Of a stretch of 60,245 bases of DNA, positions 44,460 through 52,072 are shown in pieces; positions within the stretch are counted from its first letter, which is position 1, and each line of letters opens with the position of its first letter. This DNA is from Aureimonas flava (lineage in GTDB: Bacteria > Pseudomonadota > Alphaproteobacteria > Rhizobiales > Rhizobiaceae). The position numbers and the translations under genes were made by a program. Location of the stretch: contig NZ_QYRN01000014.1 in assembly GCF_003583935.1 (NCBI RefSeq), positions 1 to 60,245 of the forward strand. The letters run 5' to 3'. Under the pieces are notes generated by a model. That model had not been told where the DNA came from and did not search any database. It was given only the letters and a program-made list of their open reading frames with translations.

Positions 44460-44684
44460 TCAGGTGCCGTCCGGTGCGCGGGCGAGGGCGTCCGCCAGCA
44501 CGCGGAGACGGATCGCGGAGGACAGGTTGGTGCCGGGCGCGCGTTCGGCGTCGATCTCGGCGATCAGCGCCGCGAGGCTCGTATGCCGACGCGCGGCGAT
44601 GCGGCGCAGCTCCCGCCAGAAGGCGTCCTCCAGGCTGATCGAGGTTCGGTGCCCCCGGATCGACAGGGAGCGCTTCTCGGTCAT
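44460..44684 (-). CDS. Ribbon-helix-helix domain protein
   Basis: A 74-residue protein of the RHH_4 type: SIRGHRTSISLEDAFWRELR, then RRHTSLAALIAEIDAERAP and LSSAIRLRVLADAL. The beta strand (HRTSISLE) plus two helices form a ribbon-helix-helix DNA-binding fold. Targets are unknown. Its ATG overlaps the DUF4169 stop as ATGA (44681-44684). It is the last gene of the sspB-DUF4169-RHH cluster common in Hyphomicrobiales. Confidence 0.85.
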   Translation of the reverse strand: MTEKRSLSIRGHRTSISLEDAFWRELRRIAARRHTSLAALIAEIDAERAPGTNLSSAIRLRVLADALARAPDGT

Positions 44685-44896
44685 GCCTCGGGATCGTCGG
44701 CGGAGCTTTTCGAGGAGACCGCGCCGTCGAGCCGGGCGCCGTCGAGCCGGCGGTCCGCTCGCTCGGCCTCTAGCCGCGCTCCGTCGCGCTCGGCCTTGGT
44801 GCGCCCGTGCGCGGCGCGGTTGCGCGCGGCCGCGTCCTCGCCCGCGGCGCGCGCGGCACGCTTGCGGGCCAAGCGGAGGTTGACCACCTCGCCCAA
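44681..44896 (-). CDS. DUF4169 family protein
   Basis: A 71-residue highly charged protein beginning MGEVVNLRLARKRAARA with AAHGRTKAERD, the DUF4169 pattern. The function is unknown. The start is a TTG at 44896, 4 bp after the sspB stop; it is chosen because the family N-terminus is M-G-x-VVNLRxARK. A GTG three codons in (44887) is the alternative. Probably translated by coupling to sspB, because no good ribosome binding site is visible. It overlaps the RHH gene by 4 bp. Confidence 0.8.
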   Translation of the reverse strand: MGEVVNLRLARKRAARAAGEDAAARNRAAHGRTKAERDGARLEAERADRRLDGARLDGAVSSKSSADDPEA

Positions 44897-44900
44897 CGCG

Positions 44901-45491
44901 TCAGGGCTTCTTGCGGAAGGCGTCCAGCGACACGACGTCGGCCGAGGACTTCTCGGCCTGCGCCTTCTCGTCGGCCGGTTCGGGCTTGGCGTCCGGCGCC
45001 GCCTTGCCCGCCGACTTGGCGGCCGGGGCTCCGGACTTCGCGGCCACCGGCTTCACGGCGGTCGCGGTCGGCGAGACGGGCGCGAGCGCGGTGGGCGCGG
45101 GGGCGTCCTCGTCCTGCGAATTGGCCGCGTCCATGTCGCGCACGTCGAACTCGAGCTCGAAGTTCACGGCCGGGTCGTAGAAGCCGCGGATCGCGGAATA
45201 GGGAATCAGCAGGCGCTCGGGGATGTCGGAGAAGGACAGGCCGACCTCGAAGGCCGTGTCGTTCACCGAAAGATCCCAGTACTGGTGCTGGATGACGATG
45301 GTCATTAGCTCGGGATACTTCTCGCGCAGGCGCGACGACAGGCGCACGCCGGGGGCCGAGGTCAGGAAGGTGATGAAGAAGTGGTGCTCGCCGGGCAGGC
45401 CAGTCTTGACCACCTCGCCCAGCACCTTGCGGATCACGCCGCGCAGGGCGTCCTGCGCCAGAACATCGTATCGGATAAGGTCCTGGCCCAT
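44901..45491 (-). CDS. sspB: SspB family ClpXP adaptor protein
   Basis: A 196-residue alphaproteobacterial SspB. The folded domain (LIRYDVLAQDALRGVIRKVL, HHFFITFLTSAPGVRLSSRL, LMTIVIQHQYWDLSV, FEVGLSFSDIPERLLIPY) is followed by a flexible Ala/Pro/Lys-rich linker. The C-terminal ClpX-binding tail is ADVVSLDAFRKKP. SspB binds ssrA-tagged proteins and delivers them to ClpXP. The gene for the tag itself, ssrA, ends about 48 bp upstream on the same strand. The ATG at 45491 (MGQDLIRYD) has AGGA upstream. DUF4169 and RHH genes follow. Confidence 0.94.
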   Translation of the reverse strand: MGQDLIRYDVLAQDALRGVIRKVLGEVVKTGLPGEHHFFITFLTSAPGVRLSSRLREKYPELMTIVIQHQYWDLSVNDTAFEVGLSFSDIPERLLIPYSAIRGFYDPAVNFELEFDVRDMDAANSQDEDAPAPTALAPVSPTATAVKPVAAKSGAPAAKSAGKAAPDAKPEPADEKAQAEKSSADVVSLDAFRKKP

Positions 45492-45538
45492 CGGTGGTCC
45501 TGAATTCGCAACGCCTGACTGCGGGCGACGGGGCCCGG

Positions 45539-45865
45539 AAAACGAGTGGAGGTTTCTGTTGCCAGGCACCTCCGAGCCCCGCCTGAAAGTGCGAACCCTC
45601 AGGGCTTGATTCGAAGCTATCGCACCGCGTTAAGCGGCGAGACGGGCTTCCGCATAGTTGTCGTTGGCAACTACTTTTTCAGCCCGATAACGGTGGTACC
45701 ATGCCGAGCGAAAGAACGATCTTTACACCCTCGTCGATCCTATTTCGCCCCCGCCTCAACCCAGCGGCGAGGCTGGGCTCAGGTGGAGGCGCCGGGTACC
45801 GCCCCCGGGTCCGAAAGGTTTATTCCATCGGCCGTTTATCGCCATAGCCGGAGCAAGCCCCGGCC
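45539..45865 (-). ncRNA. ssrA: Transfer-messenger RNA, circularly permuted two-piece form
   Basis: The tag frame reads GCC AAC GAC AAC TAT GCG GAA GCC CGT CTC GCC GCT TAA (45668 down to 45630), giving ANDNYAEARLAA. The transcript is permuted: the acceptor half comes first, ending in CGCCTCC-A-CC (45791-45782), then a spacer of about 29 nt with its own hairpin, then the coding half starting GGGGGCG (45752-45746). These 7-mers pair as an acceptor stem with G3-U70, the alanyl-tRNA synthetase identity pair. After the tag come stem GTGCG/CGCAC and hairpin GGAGGT/ACCTCC followed by T residues. tmRNA rescues stalled ribosomes and tags their products for ClpXP. The ends are approximate. Confidence 0.93.
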
Positions 45866-45870
45866 GGGCG

Positions 45871-45899
45871 AATATAGGGTTTCGGCGCGCCCCTGAAAA
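45871..45899 (-). promoter_or_regulatory. Promoter of ssrA
   Basis: On the minus strand, TTTTCA (-35) and TATATT (-10) are spaced 17 bp apart, placing the start near 45865, just before the permuted acceptor half. The -10 is near perfect. Confidence 0.6.
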
Positions 45900-46009
45900 G
45901 ACGGCAAAATGGTTTTGATGGGCCGCCCCGGCGCGGGGGCGGCCGCGGGACTCGACTCCGCGCCCCAAAGGCGCGATCCATCCCCCGACACGCCCACCGC
46001 GGAGCCGCC

Positions 46010-46804
46010 ATGCGCGCCTATCTCGACCTTCTCGCCCGCGCCCTCGACCAAGGCACCGACCGGGGCGACCGCACCGGGACGGGCACGCGCGGCGTGTTCG
46101 GGCACCAGATGCGCTTCGACCTGTCGGAGGGGTTCCCGCTGGTCACCACCAAGCGGCTGCACCTGCGCTCGATCGTCCACGAGCTGCTGTGGTTCCTGCG
46201 GGGCGAGACCAACGTGGCGTATCTGCGCCAGAACGGCGTGCGCATCTGGGACGAATGGGCCGACGAGAACGGCGACCTCGGCCCGGTCTACGGCTCGCAG
46301 TGGCGATCCTGGCCGGACGGCAAGGGCGGCCACATCGACCAAATCGCGCGGGTCGTCGAGGAGATCCGGTCCAACCCGAACTCGCGCCGCCTCGTCGTCT
46401 CGGCCTGGAACCCGGCCATGGTGGACGAGATGGCCCTGCCGCCCTGCCACTGCCTCTTCCAGTTCTACGTCTCCGACGGGCGCCTGTCCTGCCAGCTCTA
46501 CCAGCGCTCGGGCGACATCTTCCTCGGCGTGCCCTTCAACATCGCCTCCTATGCGCTGCTGACGCACATGGTGGCGCACGTCACGGGCCTCCTGCCGGGC
46601 GACTTCGTCCACACGCTCGGCGACGCCCATCTCTACCACAACCATCTCGATCAGGCCCGGCTGCAGCTCGCGCGCGAGCCTCTGCCGCTGCCGCGCCTGC
46701 GGCTCAATCCGGCGGTGAGCGACCTCTTCGCCTTCCGGTTCGAGGACATCGCGATCGAGGACTACGAGGCCCACGGCCACATCGCGGCCCCGGTGGCGGT
46801 CTGA
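46010..46804 (+). CDS. thyA: Thymidylate synthase
   Basis: A 264-residue protein, the same length as E. coli ThyA. It has [37 protein letters not shown], the catalytic Cys146 in [10 protein letters not shown], and [20 protein letters not shown]. It methylates dUMP to dTMP using methylene-tetrahydrofolate, producing dihydrofolate. folA begins 4 bp after the stop, so the enzyme that recycles dihydrofolate is co-expressed. The ATG at 46010 has GGAG upstream. It is divergent from ssrA. Confidence 0.98.
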   Translation: MRAYLDLLARALDQGTDRGDRTGTGTRGVFGHQMRFDLSEGFPLVTTKRLHLRSIVHELLWFLRGETNVAYLRQNGVRIWDEWADENGDLGPVYGSQWRSWPDGKGGHIDQIARVVEEIRSNPNSRRLVVSAWNPAMVDEMALPPCHCLFQFYVSDGRLSCQLYQRSGDIFLGVPFNIASYALLTHMVAHVTGLLPGDFVHTLGDAHLYHNHLDQARLQLAREPLPLPRLRLNPAVSDLFAFRFEDIAIEDYEAHGHIAAPVAV

Positions 46805-46808
46805 GCGG

Positions 46809-47333
46809 ATGACGCGCGCGCTTCCCCTGGTCGCGGTGGTCGCGGTGGTCGCGACAGCCGCCAACGGCGTGATCGGCCTTCGGGGCGCGATGCCGTGGTC
46901 GATCCCCTCCGACCTCAAGCGCTACCGGGCGCTCACCATGGGCAAGCCGATGATCATGGGGCGCCGCACGCTGGAATCGATCGGCCGCGTCCTCGACGGG
47001 CGCGACACGATCGTGCTGACGCGCGCCGCGAGCCTGCCCTTCGAGGGGGCGATCCCGGCGCGCTCGCCCGCCGAGGCGCTGGCGCTGGCCGCCCGGGCGG
47101 CGGATCGCCGCGGCGCGAACGAAATCGTGATCGCCGGCGGGGCGCAGATCTACCGCGAATTCCTGCCGTCGACCGACCGCGTCGAGCGCACGGTGATCGA
47201 CGCCTCGCCCGACGGCGACGCCTTCTTTCCCGACCTGGAGGCCGCCGGCTTCGCGCTCGCGGCCCGGGAGCCCGGCCCCGGCGGCCCGCGCGACAGCGCG
47301 CCGACGTGGTACGAGCGGTGGGAGCGCACGTGA
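46809..47333 (+). CDS. folA: Dihydrofolate reductase
   Basis: A 174-residue DHFR. After an Ala/Val-rich start it shows NGVIGLRGAMPWSIPSDLKR (substrate site with Asp), MGKPMIMGRRTLESIG (NADPH site), IVLTR and IVIAGGAQIYREFLP. It reduces dihydrofolate to tetrahydrofolate with NADPH. It follows thyA by 4 bp, the usual thyA-folA pair. The N-terminus contains the repeated VAVVAVVATAA run, slightly longer than usual but still one beta strand. Confidence 0.96.
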   Translation: MTRALPLVAVVAVVATAANGVIGLRGAMPWSIPSDLKRYRALTMGKPMIMGRRTLESIGRVLDGRDTIVLTRAASLPFEGAIPARSPAEALALAARAADRRGANEIVIAGGAQIYREFLPSTDRVERTVIDASPDGDAFFPDLEAAGFALAAREPGPGGPRDSAPTWYERWERT

Positions 47334-47386
47334 CCGCCGCGCTAACCATGGCGGGAAGGCGCCCGATCATTCGCTCGTGACGCGCG

Positions 47387-47415
47387 TTGAAACGCGATTT
47401 TGCGGTTCCTATAAG
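47387..47415 (+). promoter_or_regulatory. Promoter of hflK-hflC
   Basis: TTGAAA (47387-47392), 17 bp, TATAAG (47410-47415): one mismatch per hexamer from the sigma-70 consensus. The overlapping GTTGAA-N16-CCTATA also resembles rhizobial RpoH heat-shock promoters, which would suit an envelope-protease operon. It lies about 67 bp upstream of the hflK start. Confidence 0.6.
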
Positions 47416-47481
47416 GGGTTGATGACGCGGCGGGGCGGATAGGCCTCCGCGCGCGCCTCGGGTTTTGACGGAAGGACATCC

Positions 47482-48711
47482 ATGCCCTGGAGCAATCAGA
47501 CGGGGAACGGCGGCTGGAAAGGCGGCGGTGGCGGCGGGCCCTGGGGACAGGGACCGCAGGGGCCGCGCCCCGGCGGCAACAACAACTCGCCTGATCTCGA
47601 GGACATCCTCCGACGCGGCCAGGATCGCCTGCGCCGCGCCATGCCGGGCGGCGGCGGCGGTCGCGGGGCGGGTTCGGGCGGCGGTGCCGCGATCGCAGGC
47701 CTCGCGGTGGCCGGCCTCGCGGTGGTCTGGCTCCTGAACGCGGTCTACACGGTGCAGCCCGACGAGGTCGGCGTCGAGCTCCTGTTCGGCAAGCCCAACG
47801 AGCAGCTGTCCGAGCCGGGTCTCCACTTCGTGCTGTGGCCGTTCGAGACGGTCGAGACCGTCTCCACCGCCGAAAGCCAGATGGTGATCGGCTCCTCGCA
47901 GGGCGGCGAGGGCTCGGGCCTGATGCTGTCGGGCGACCAGAACATCGTCGATACCCAGTTCACCGTGAACTACCAGGTGGCCAACCCGGACAACTACCTG
48001 TTCAACGTGCAAGACCCGCCGGCGCTGCTGCGCCAGGTGGCCGAGAGCGCGATGCGCGAGGTGGTCGGCCGGCGTCCGGTCGAGGACGTGTTCCGCGACG
48101 ACCGCGCCGGGATCGCCGAGCAGGTGCGCGCCATCACGCAGGACACGCTCGACAACTACGGCGCGGGCCTCCGGGTCAACGCCATCACGATCCAGGACGC
48201 CGCGCCCCCGTCCGACGTCGCCGACGCCTTCGAGGAGGTGCAGCGCGCCGAGCAGAACGAGGCGCAGTTCGTGGACGAGGCCCGCCGCTACCAGAACGAG
48301 CAGCTCGGCCGCGCCCAGGGCGAGGCGGTGCAGATCCGCGAGGACGCCGCCGCCTACAAGAACCGCGTCGTGCAGGAGGCGCAGGGCGAATCGCAGCGCT
48401 TCAGCGCGATCCTCGGCGAATACGAGAAGGCGCCCGAGATCACCCGCCAGCGCCTCTACTTCGAGACCATGGAGGGCGTTCTCGGCAATTCCTCCAAGGT
48501 CATCATGGACCCGGCCGCCGCCGGCGGCCAGGGCGTGGTGCCCTACCTGCCGCTGAACGAGCTGTCGCGCCCGAGCGCGCAGGGGCCCGGCGCCGTGGGC
48601 GGCACGCGCACCATCCAGCCGAGCGGCACGACGCCGGACTCGGTGGCGCCCTCGCAGGGCAACGGCAGCCAGGGCACCAACCTGTCCAGCATCCAGGGGG
48701 CCGCCCGATGA
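47482..48711 (+). CDS. hflK: FtsH protease activity modulator HflK
   Basis: A 409-residue SPFH/prohibitin-family protein. A Gly/Pro/Trp-rich cytoplasmic N-terminus (MPWSNQTGNGGWKGGGGGG) precedes one membrane helix (GLAVAGLAVVWLLNAVYTV), then the periplasmic SPFH domain (VQPDEVGVELLFGKPNEQLS, EPGLHFVLWPFETVETV) and a long coiled coil (QRAEQNEAQFVDEARRYQNE). With HflC it forms a large cage around FtsH and restrains its proteolysis of membrane proteins. Its stop overlaps the hflC start as ATGA. The consensus-like promoter is just upstream. Confidence 0.96.
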   Translation: MPWSNQTGNGGWKGGGGGGPWGQGPQGPRPGGNNNSPDLEDILRRGQDRLRRAMPGGGGGRGAGSGGGAAIAGLAVAGLAVVWLLNAVYTVQPDEVGVELLFGKPNEQLSEPGLHFVLWPFETVETVSTAESQMVIGSSQGGEGSGLMLSGDQNIVDTQFTVNYQVANPDNYLFNVQDPPALLRQVAESAMREVVGRRPVEDVFRDDRAGIAEQVRAITQDTLDNYGAGLRVNAITIQDAAPPSDVADAFEEVQRAEQNEAQFVDEARRYQNEQLGRAQGEAVQIREDAAAYKNRVVQEAQGESQRFSAILGEYEKAPEITRQRLYFETMEGVLGNSSKVIMDPAAAGGQGVVPYLPLNELSRPSAQGPGAVGGTRTIQPSGTTPDSVAPSQGNGSQGTNLSSIQGAAR

Positions 48712-49694
48712 GCAGCCGCGTCTACGCCCTTCTCGCGGTCGTCCTCGCCGCGCTCTTCGTGCTCTACAATTCGGTGTTCATCGTGCGCGAGGGCAACCAG
48801 GCGGTGGTGACCCGCTTCGGCCAGATCCAGCGCGTGGTCACCGAGCCGGGCCTCAACTTCAAGCTGCCCTTCAGCTTCGCCGGCGCGGACAACATCCAGG
48901 TCCTTCCGAACCGCCTCCTGCGCCTCGACCTCGACAACATGCGCGTCCAGGTCTCGGGCGGCGCCTTCTACATCGTGGACGCCTTCCTGGTGTACCGCAT
49001 CAACAACGCGGCGCGCTTCCGCCAGGCCGTGTCGGGCTCGGTGGACCAGGCCGAACAGCGCCTGCGCAACCGCTTCGACGCCGCCGTGCGCCGGGTCTAC
49101 GGTCTGCGCAACTTCGAATCGGCCCTGTCGGAGGAGCGCTCGCAGATGATGGTCGAGGTGCGCGACCAGATCCGCCCCGACGCCACGCAGCTCGGCATCG
49201 ACCTCGTGGATGTGCGCATCCGCCGCACCGACCTCACGGACGACGTCTCGCAGCAGACCTATGCGCGCATGCGCGCCGAGCGTCTGGCCGAGGCGGAGCG
49301 GGTGCGCGCGCGCGGCCGCGTGTCGGCCCGCGAGATCCGCGCGGCCACCGACCGGTCCGTTTCGGAGACGGTGGCGGGCGCGCGGCGCGACGCGGAGGTC
49401 CTGCAGGGCGAGGGCGAGGCGGAGCGCAGCTCCATCTTCGCCAACGCCTACCAGCGGGACCCGGAATTCTTCCAGTTCTACCGCGCCATGCAGGCCTATC
49501 GCACGGCGTTGGAGAACGGCGGCACCACCATGCTGCTGCGGCCGGATTCCGAGTTCTTCCGCTACTTCGACAATGCCGGCGGACCCGGCACGGGCGCGGT
49601 GGCGAACCGGGTGCCCCCGGCGGTGGCGCCGTCCGCGGCCCCGGCAGCGCCGCCCGCCGCCGCCGCCGAGCCGGCGCCCGCGCCGGCCAACTGA
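48708..49694 (+). CDS. hflC: FtsH protease modulator HflC
   Basis: A 328-residue SPFH protein starting MSSRVYALLAVVLAALFVLY (membrane helix), then IVREGNQAVVTRFGQIQRVV, EPGLNFKLPF, the SPFH core (VYGLRNFESALSEERSQMMV) and a coiled coil (RMRAERLAEAERVRARGRVS). It closes with EFFQFYRAMQAYRTAL and an Ala/Pro-rich tail. It pairs with HflK in the FtsH-HflKC complex. Translationally coupled to hflK by a 4-bp overlap, and followed by an intrinsic terminator before degP. Confidence 0.96.
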   Translation: MSSRVYALLAVVLAALFVLYNSVFIVREGNQAVVTRFGQIQRVVTEPGLNFKLPFSFAGADNIQVLPNRLLRLDLDNMRVQVSGGAFYIVDAFLVYRINNAARFRQAVSGSVDQAEQRLRNRFDAAVRRVYGLRNFESALSEERSQMMVEVRDQIRPDATQLGIDLVDVRIRRTDLTDDVSQQTYARMRAERLAEAERVRARGRVSAREIRAATDRSVSETVAGARRDAEVLQGEGEAERSSIFANAYQRDPEFFQFYRAMQAYRTALENGGTTMLLRPDSEFFRYFDNAGGPGTGAVANRVPPAVAPSAAPAAPPAAAAEPAPAPAN

Positions 49695-49710
49695 CGACCC
49701 GGCCTTTCGA

Positions 49711-49744
49711 GCCCGCCGCTCCCCACGAGCGGCGGGCTTCTTGA
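49711..49744 (+). terminator. Intrinsic terminator after hflC
   Basis: A perfect 10-bp stem, GCCCGCCGCT / AGCGGCGGGC, with loop CCCCACG, followed by TTCTTGATT. The U tract is imperfect. It separates hflKC from degP. Confidence 0.75.
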
Positions 49745-49815
49745 TTCCAACGTTTTTATCGGCTTGCCTCCATCGCGCGGTCCGCCGCGACCACGCTCCC
49801 GGCCGAGGATTCCCG

Positions 49816-51426
49816 ATGCCCACCACGATTGCCCGCCTCGCTTCCCCGCTCGCCGGAGCGGCGCTCGCGCTTCTTGCGGTCCAGGCCGGCCCGGCGCGCG
49901 CGCAAGGGGTGATCGCGCCGCCGTCCGAGGGCCAGCCGATCGCGCCGCAGCCGCCCACCGCCGCGACGGTCGATCCGGCGGCGCCCGGCGTGCCGGCGCA
50001 GCCGGGTTCGGCCCAGCCGCGCATGGTCGGGCCGGCTTCGGTCGCCGATCTCGCGGACCGGCTGCTCGGCGCCGTGGTCAACATCTCGACCTCGCAGAAG
50101 GTCGAGGGCGGGCCGGCGCGTCCCGCTCCGCCGCTGGCCGCGCCCGACGGCTCGCCGCTGCAGGACTTCTTCAACGACCTCCTCAACGGCCGGGAGGGTG
50201 ACGGGGAGAACCGCGTCCAGTCGCTCGGCTCCGGCTTCGTGCTCGATCCGTCCGGCGTCGTGGTCACCAACAACCACGTCATCGCAGACGCCGACGAGAT
50301 CACGGTGAACTTCGCCGACGGGCGCCAGCTCGACGCGCGGGTCCTCGGCGTCGATCCCAAGACCGACCTCGCCGTTCTGAAGGTGGAGTCCGACACGCCG
50401 CTCGCCGCCGTCCGGTTCGGCGACAGCGACGCGGTGCGCATCGGCGACTGGGTGATGGCGATCGGCAACCCGTTCGGCCTCGGCGGCTCCGTGACCGTCG
50501 GCATCGTGTCGGCGCGCGGGCGCAACATCCAGGCCGGCCCCTACGACAACTTCATCCAGACCGACGCCGCCATCAACCGGGGCAATTCGGGCGGCCCCCT
50601 GTTCGACATGTACGGCAACGTCATCGGCATCAACACGGCGATCATCTCGCCGACCGGCGGCTCGATCGGCATCGGCTTCGCCATCCCCTCGCTGCTGGCG
50701 CAGAACGTCGTGGACCAGCTCCGCGAGTTCGGCGAGACGCGGCGCGGCTGGCTCGGCATCCGCCTGCAGGAGGTGACCGACGAGATTGCCGAGGGGCTCG
50801 GACTGCCGAACGCGCGGGGCGCCCTGGTCATGGGCATCATCCCGGAAGGGCCCGCCGACAACGGCCAGATCGAGATCGGCGACGTGGTGACCCGCTTCGA
50901 CGGCCGCGACATCGCGACCTCGCGGGACCTGCCGCGCATCGTGGCCGAGACCGAGATCGGCAAGACGGTGACGCTCGACCTCCTGCGCAAGGAAAGCCTC
51001 GACGCGCCGGCCCGGCCCGTCAGCGTAGAGGTCACGCTCGGGCGCCTCGAGGACGCCGACGAGACGGACGCGGGCGAGGACGACGCGCCGGCGGACAACG
51101 ATCCGGCCGCGCCCGACGTCGCCTCGCCGAGCGCGACGCTCGGTCTCCAGCTCTCGGACGTCAGCGACGAGCTCAAGTCCCGCTTCGACCTCGCGGACGA
51201 CCTGTCGGGCGTCGTGGTCACCGAGGTGGCGCCGAACTCGGCGGCCGGCGAGAAGGGGATCGTCCCCGGCACGGTGATCCGGGAGATCGGCCAGGAGGTG
51301 GTGAAGGACGCCGCCGACGCCCGCGAGAAGCTCGCCAAGCTCAAGGCGGACGGACGCCGCAACGCCCTGCTTCTCCTGGCCGACCGCTCGGGCGACCTGC
51401 GCTTCGCGGTGGTGCCGATCGACTAG
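49816..51426 (+). CDS. degP: Do family periplasmic serine protease (DegP/HtrA)
   Basis: A 536-residue protein with a signal peptide (LASPLAGAALALLAVQAGPA, cleaved near ARAQG). The trypsin-like domain has His154 (NNHVIAD), Asp184 (PKTDLAVLKV) and Ser258 (NRGNSGGPLF), a complete catalytic triad. Two PDZ domains follow (GWLGIRLQEVTDEIAEGLGL; LGLQLSDVSDELKSRF), joined by an acidic Asp/Glu/Ala linker. It degrades and chaperones misfolded envelope proteins. It lies downstream of hflK-hflC, the usual alphaproteobacterial order, but behind a terminator, so it may have its own promoter. Confidence 0.97.
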   Translation: MPTTIARLASPLAGAALALLAVQAGPARAQGVIAPPSEGQPIAPQPPTAATVDPAAPGVPAQPGSAQPRMVGPASVADLADRLLGAVVNISTSQKVEGGPARPAPPLAAPDGSPLQDFFNDLLNGREGDGENRVQSLGSGFVLDPSGVVVTNNHVIADADEITVNFADGRQLDARVLGVDPKTDLAVLKVESDTPLAAVRFGDSDAVRIGDWVMAIGNPFGLGGSVTVGIVSARGRNIQAGPYDNFIQTDAAINRGNSGGPLFDMYGNVIGINTAIISPTGGSIGIGFAIPSLLAQNVVDQLREFGETRRGWLGIRLQEVTDEIAEGLGLPNARGALVMGIIPEGPADNGQIEIGDVVTRFDGRDIATSRDLPRIVAETEIGKTVTLDLLRKESLDAPARPVSVEVTLGRLEDADETDAGEDDAPADNDPAAPDVASPSATLGLQLSDVSDELKSRFDLADDLSGVVVTEVAPNSAAGEKGIVPGTVIREIGQEVVKDAADAREKLAKLKADGRRNALLLLADRSGDLRFAVVPID

Positions 51427-51490
51427 CGCGCATGCGCAACGCCGCGCCGTCCTGGCGCCCCCTCCCGCGCGGCGGACGCGGCGCCCGGCG

Positions 51491-52072
51491 CTAGAGGGGG
51501 CCTGAACCGTCCGCTCGCCCGGCGGCGCGCCAGTCCGCCGCCCGCAGCGCGAAGAGGCTGTGGCGCCGGAGGTGGGGATGGGTCTCCGCCGATATCTTCG
51601 GATGGTCGAACGTGCCCCGCGCGCGCATGCCGAGGCGCCGCATCACCGCCTCCGAGGCCCGGTTCTCGACCACGCACTGCGCGACGATCACGGGCAGGGC
51701 GAGGGTTCGGAAGCCGTAGGCGAGGCAGGCGAGCGCCCCCTCCGTGGCATAGCCCTGCCCCTCCGCCTCCGGCAGGAGGCGCCAGCCGATCTGCACGGTC
51801 GGCGCGAAGGCGTAGATGTCCTCGGTGACCGGCGCGAGACCGATCGTGCCGACCACCGCGCCGTCTCGGCGGCGCTCGGCGGCGAGGAAGCTCATGCGGT
51901 TCCGGTCGAGGCCGGCGTTCCAGCGGTCCATCGTGGCGTCGGCTTCCTCGCGCGTCAGGCGCCTGTCGAAGAAGCGCATCACGGCGGGGTCGGCGTTGAG
52001 GCGATGGAACACCGGGCGGTCCGCCTCGCGCCAGCGCCGCAAGGTGAGCCGCTCGGTCGCCAGCCCGTCCAT
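51491..52072 (-). CDS. GNAT family N-acetyltransferase (RimJ/RimL-like)
   Basis: A 193-residue protein: ATERLTLRRWREADRPVFHR opens the fold, GWRLLPEAEGQGYATEGALA is the acetyl-CoA pyrophosphate loop, and VVENRASEAVMRRLGMRARG is the RimL-type substrate helix. It probably acetylates an N-terminal or small-molecule amine; the substrate is unknown. The start shares one base with the serB stop (TGATG at 52070-52074), so it is translationally coupled to serB. Confidence 0.88.
   Translation of the reverse strand: MDGLATERLTLRRWREADRPVFHRLNADPAVMRFFDRRLTREEADATMDRWNAGLDRNRMSFLAAERRRDGAVVGTIGLAPVTEDIYAFAPTVQIGWRLLPEAEGQGYATEGALACLAYGFRTLALPVIVAQCVVENRASEAVMRRLGMRARGTFDHPKISAETHPHLRRHSLFALRAADWRAAGRADGSGPL

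Noticed and set aside
45570-45900. Weak open frames in the sspB-thyA gap as small proteins
   Set aside because: The region is explained by the permuted tmRNA and its promoter; the frames have no consistent start signals.
51423-51677. Small minus-strand open frame at the end of degP and inside the GNAT region
   Set aside because: It overlaps the GNAT gene in another frame, is Arg/Pro/Gly-rich and has no family resemblance.
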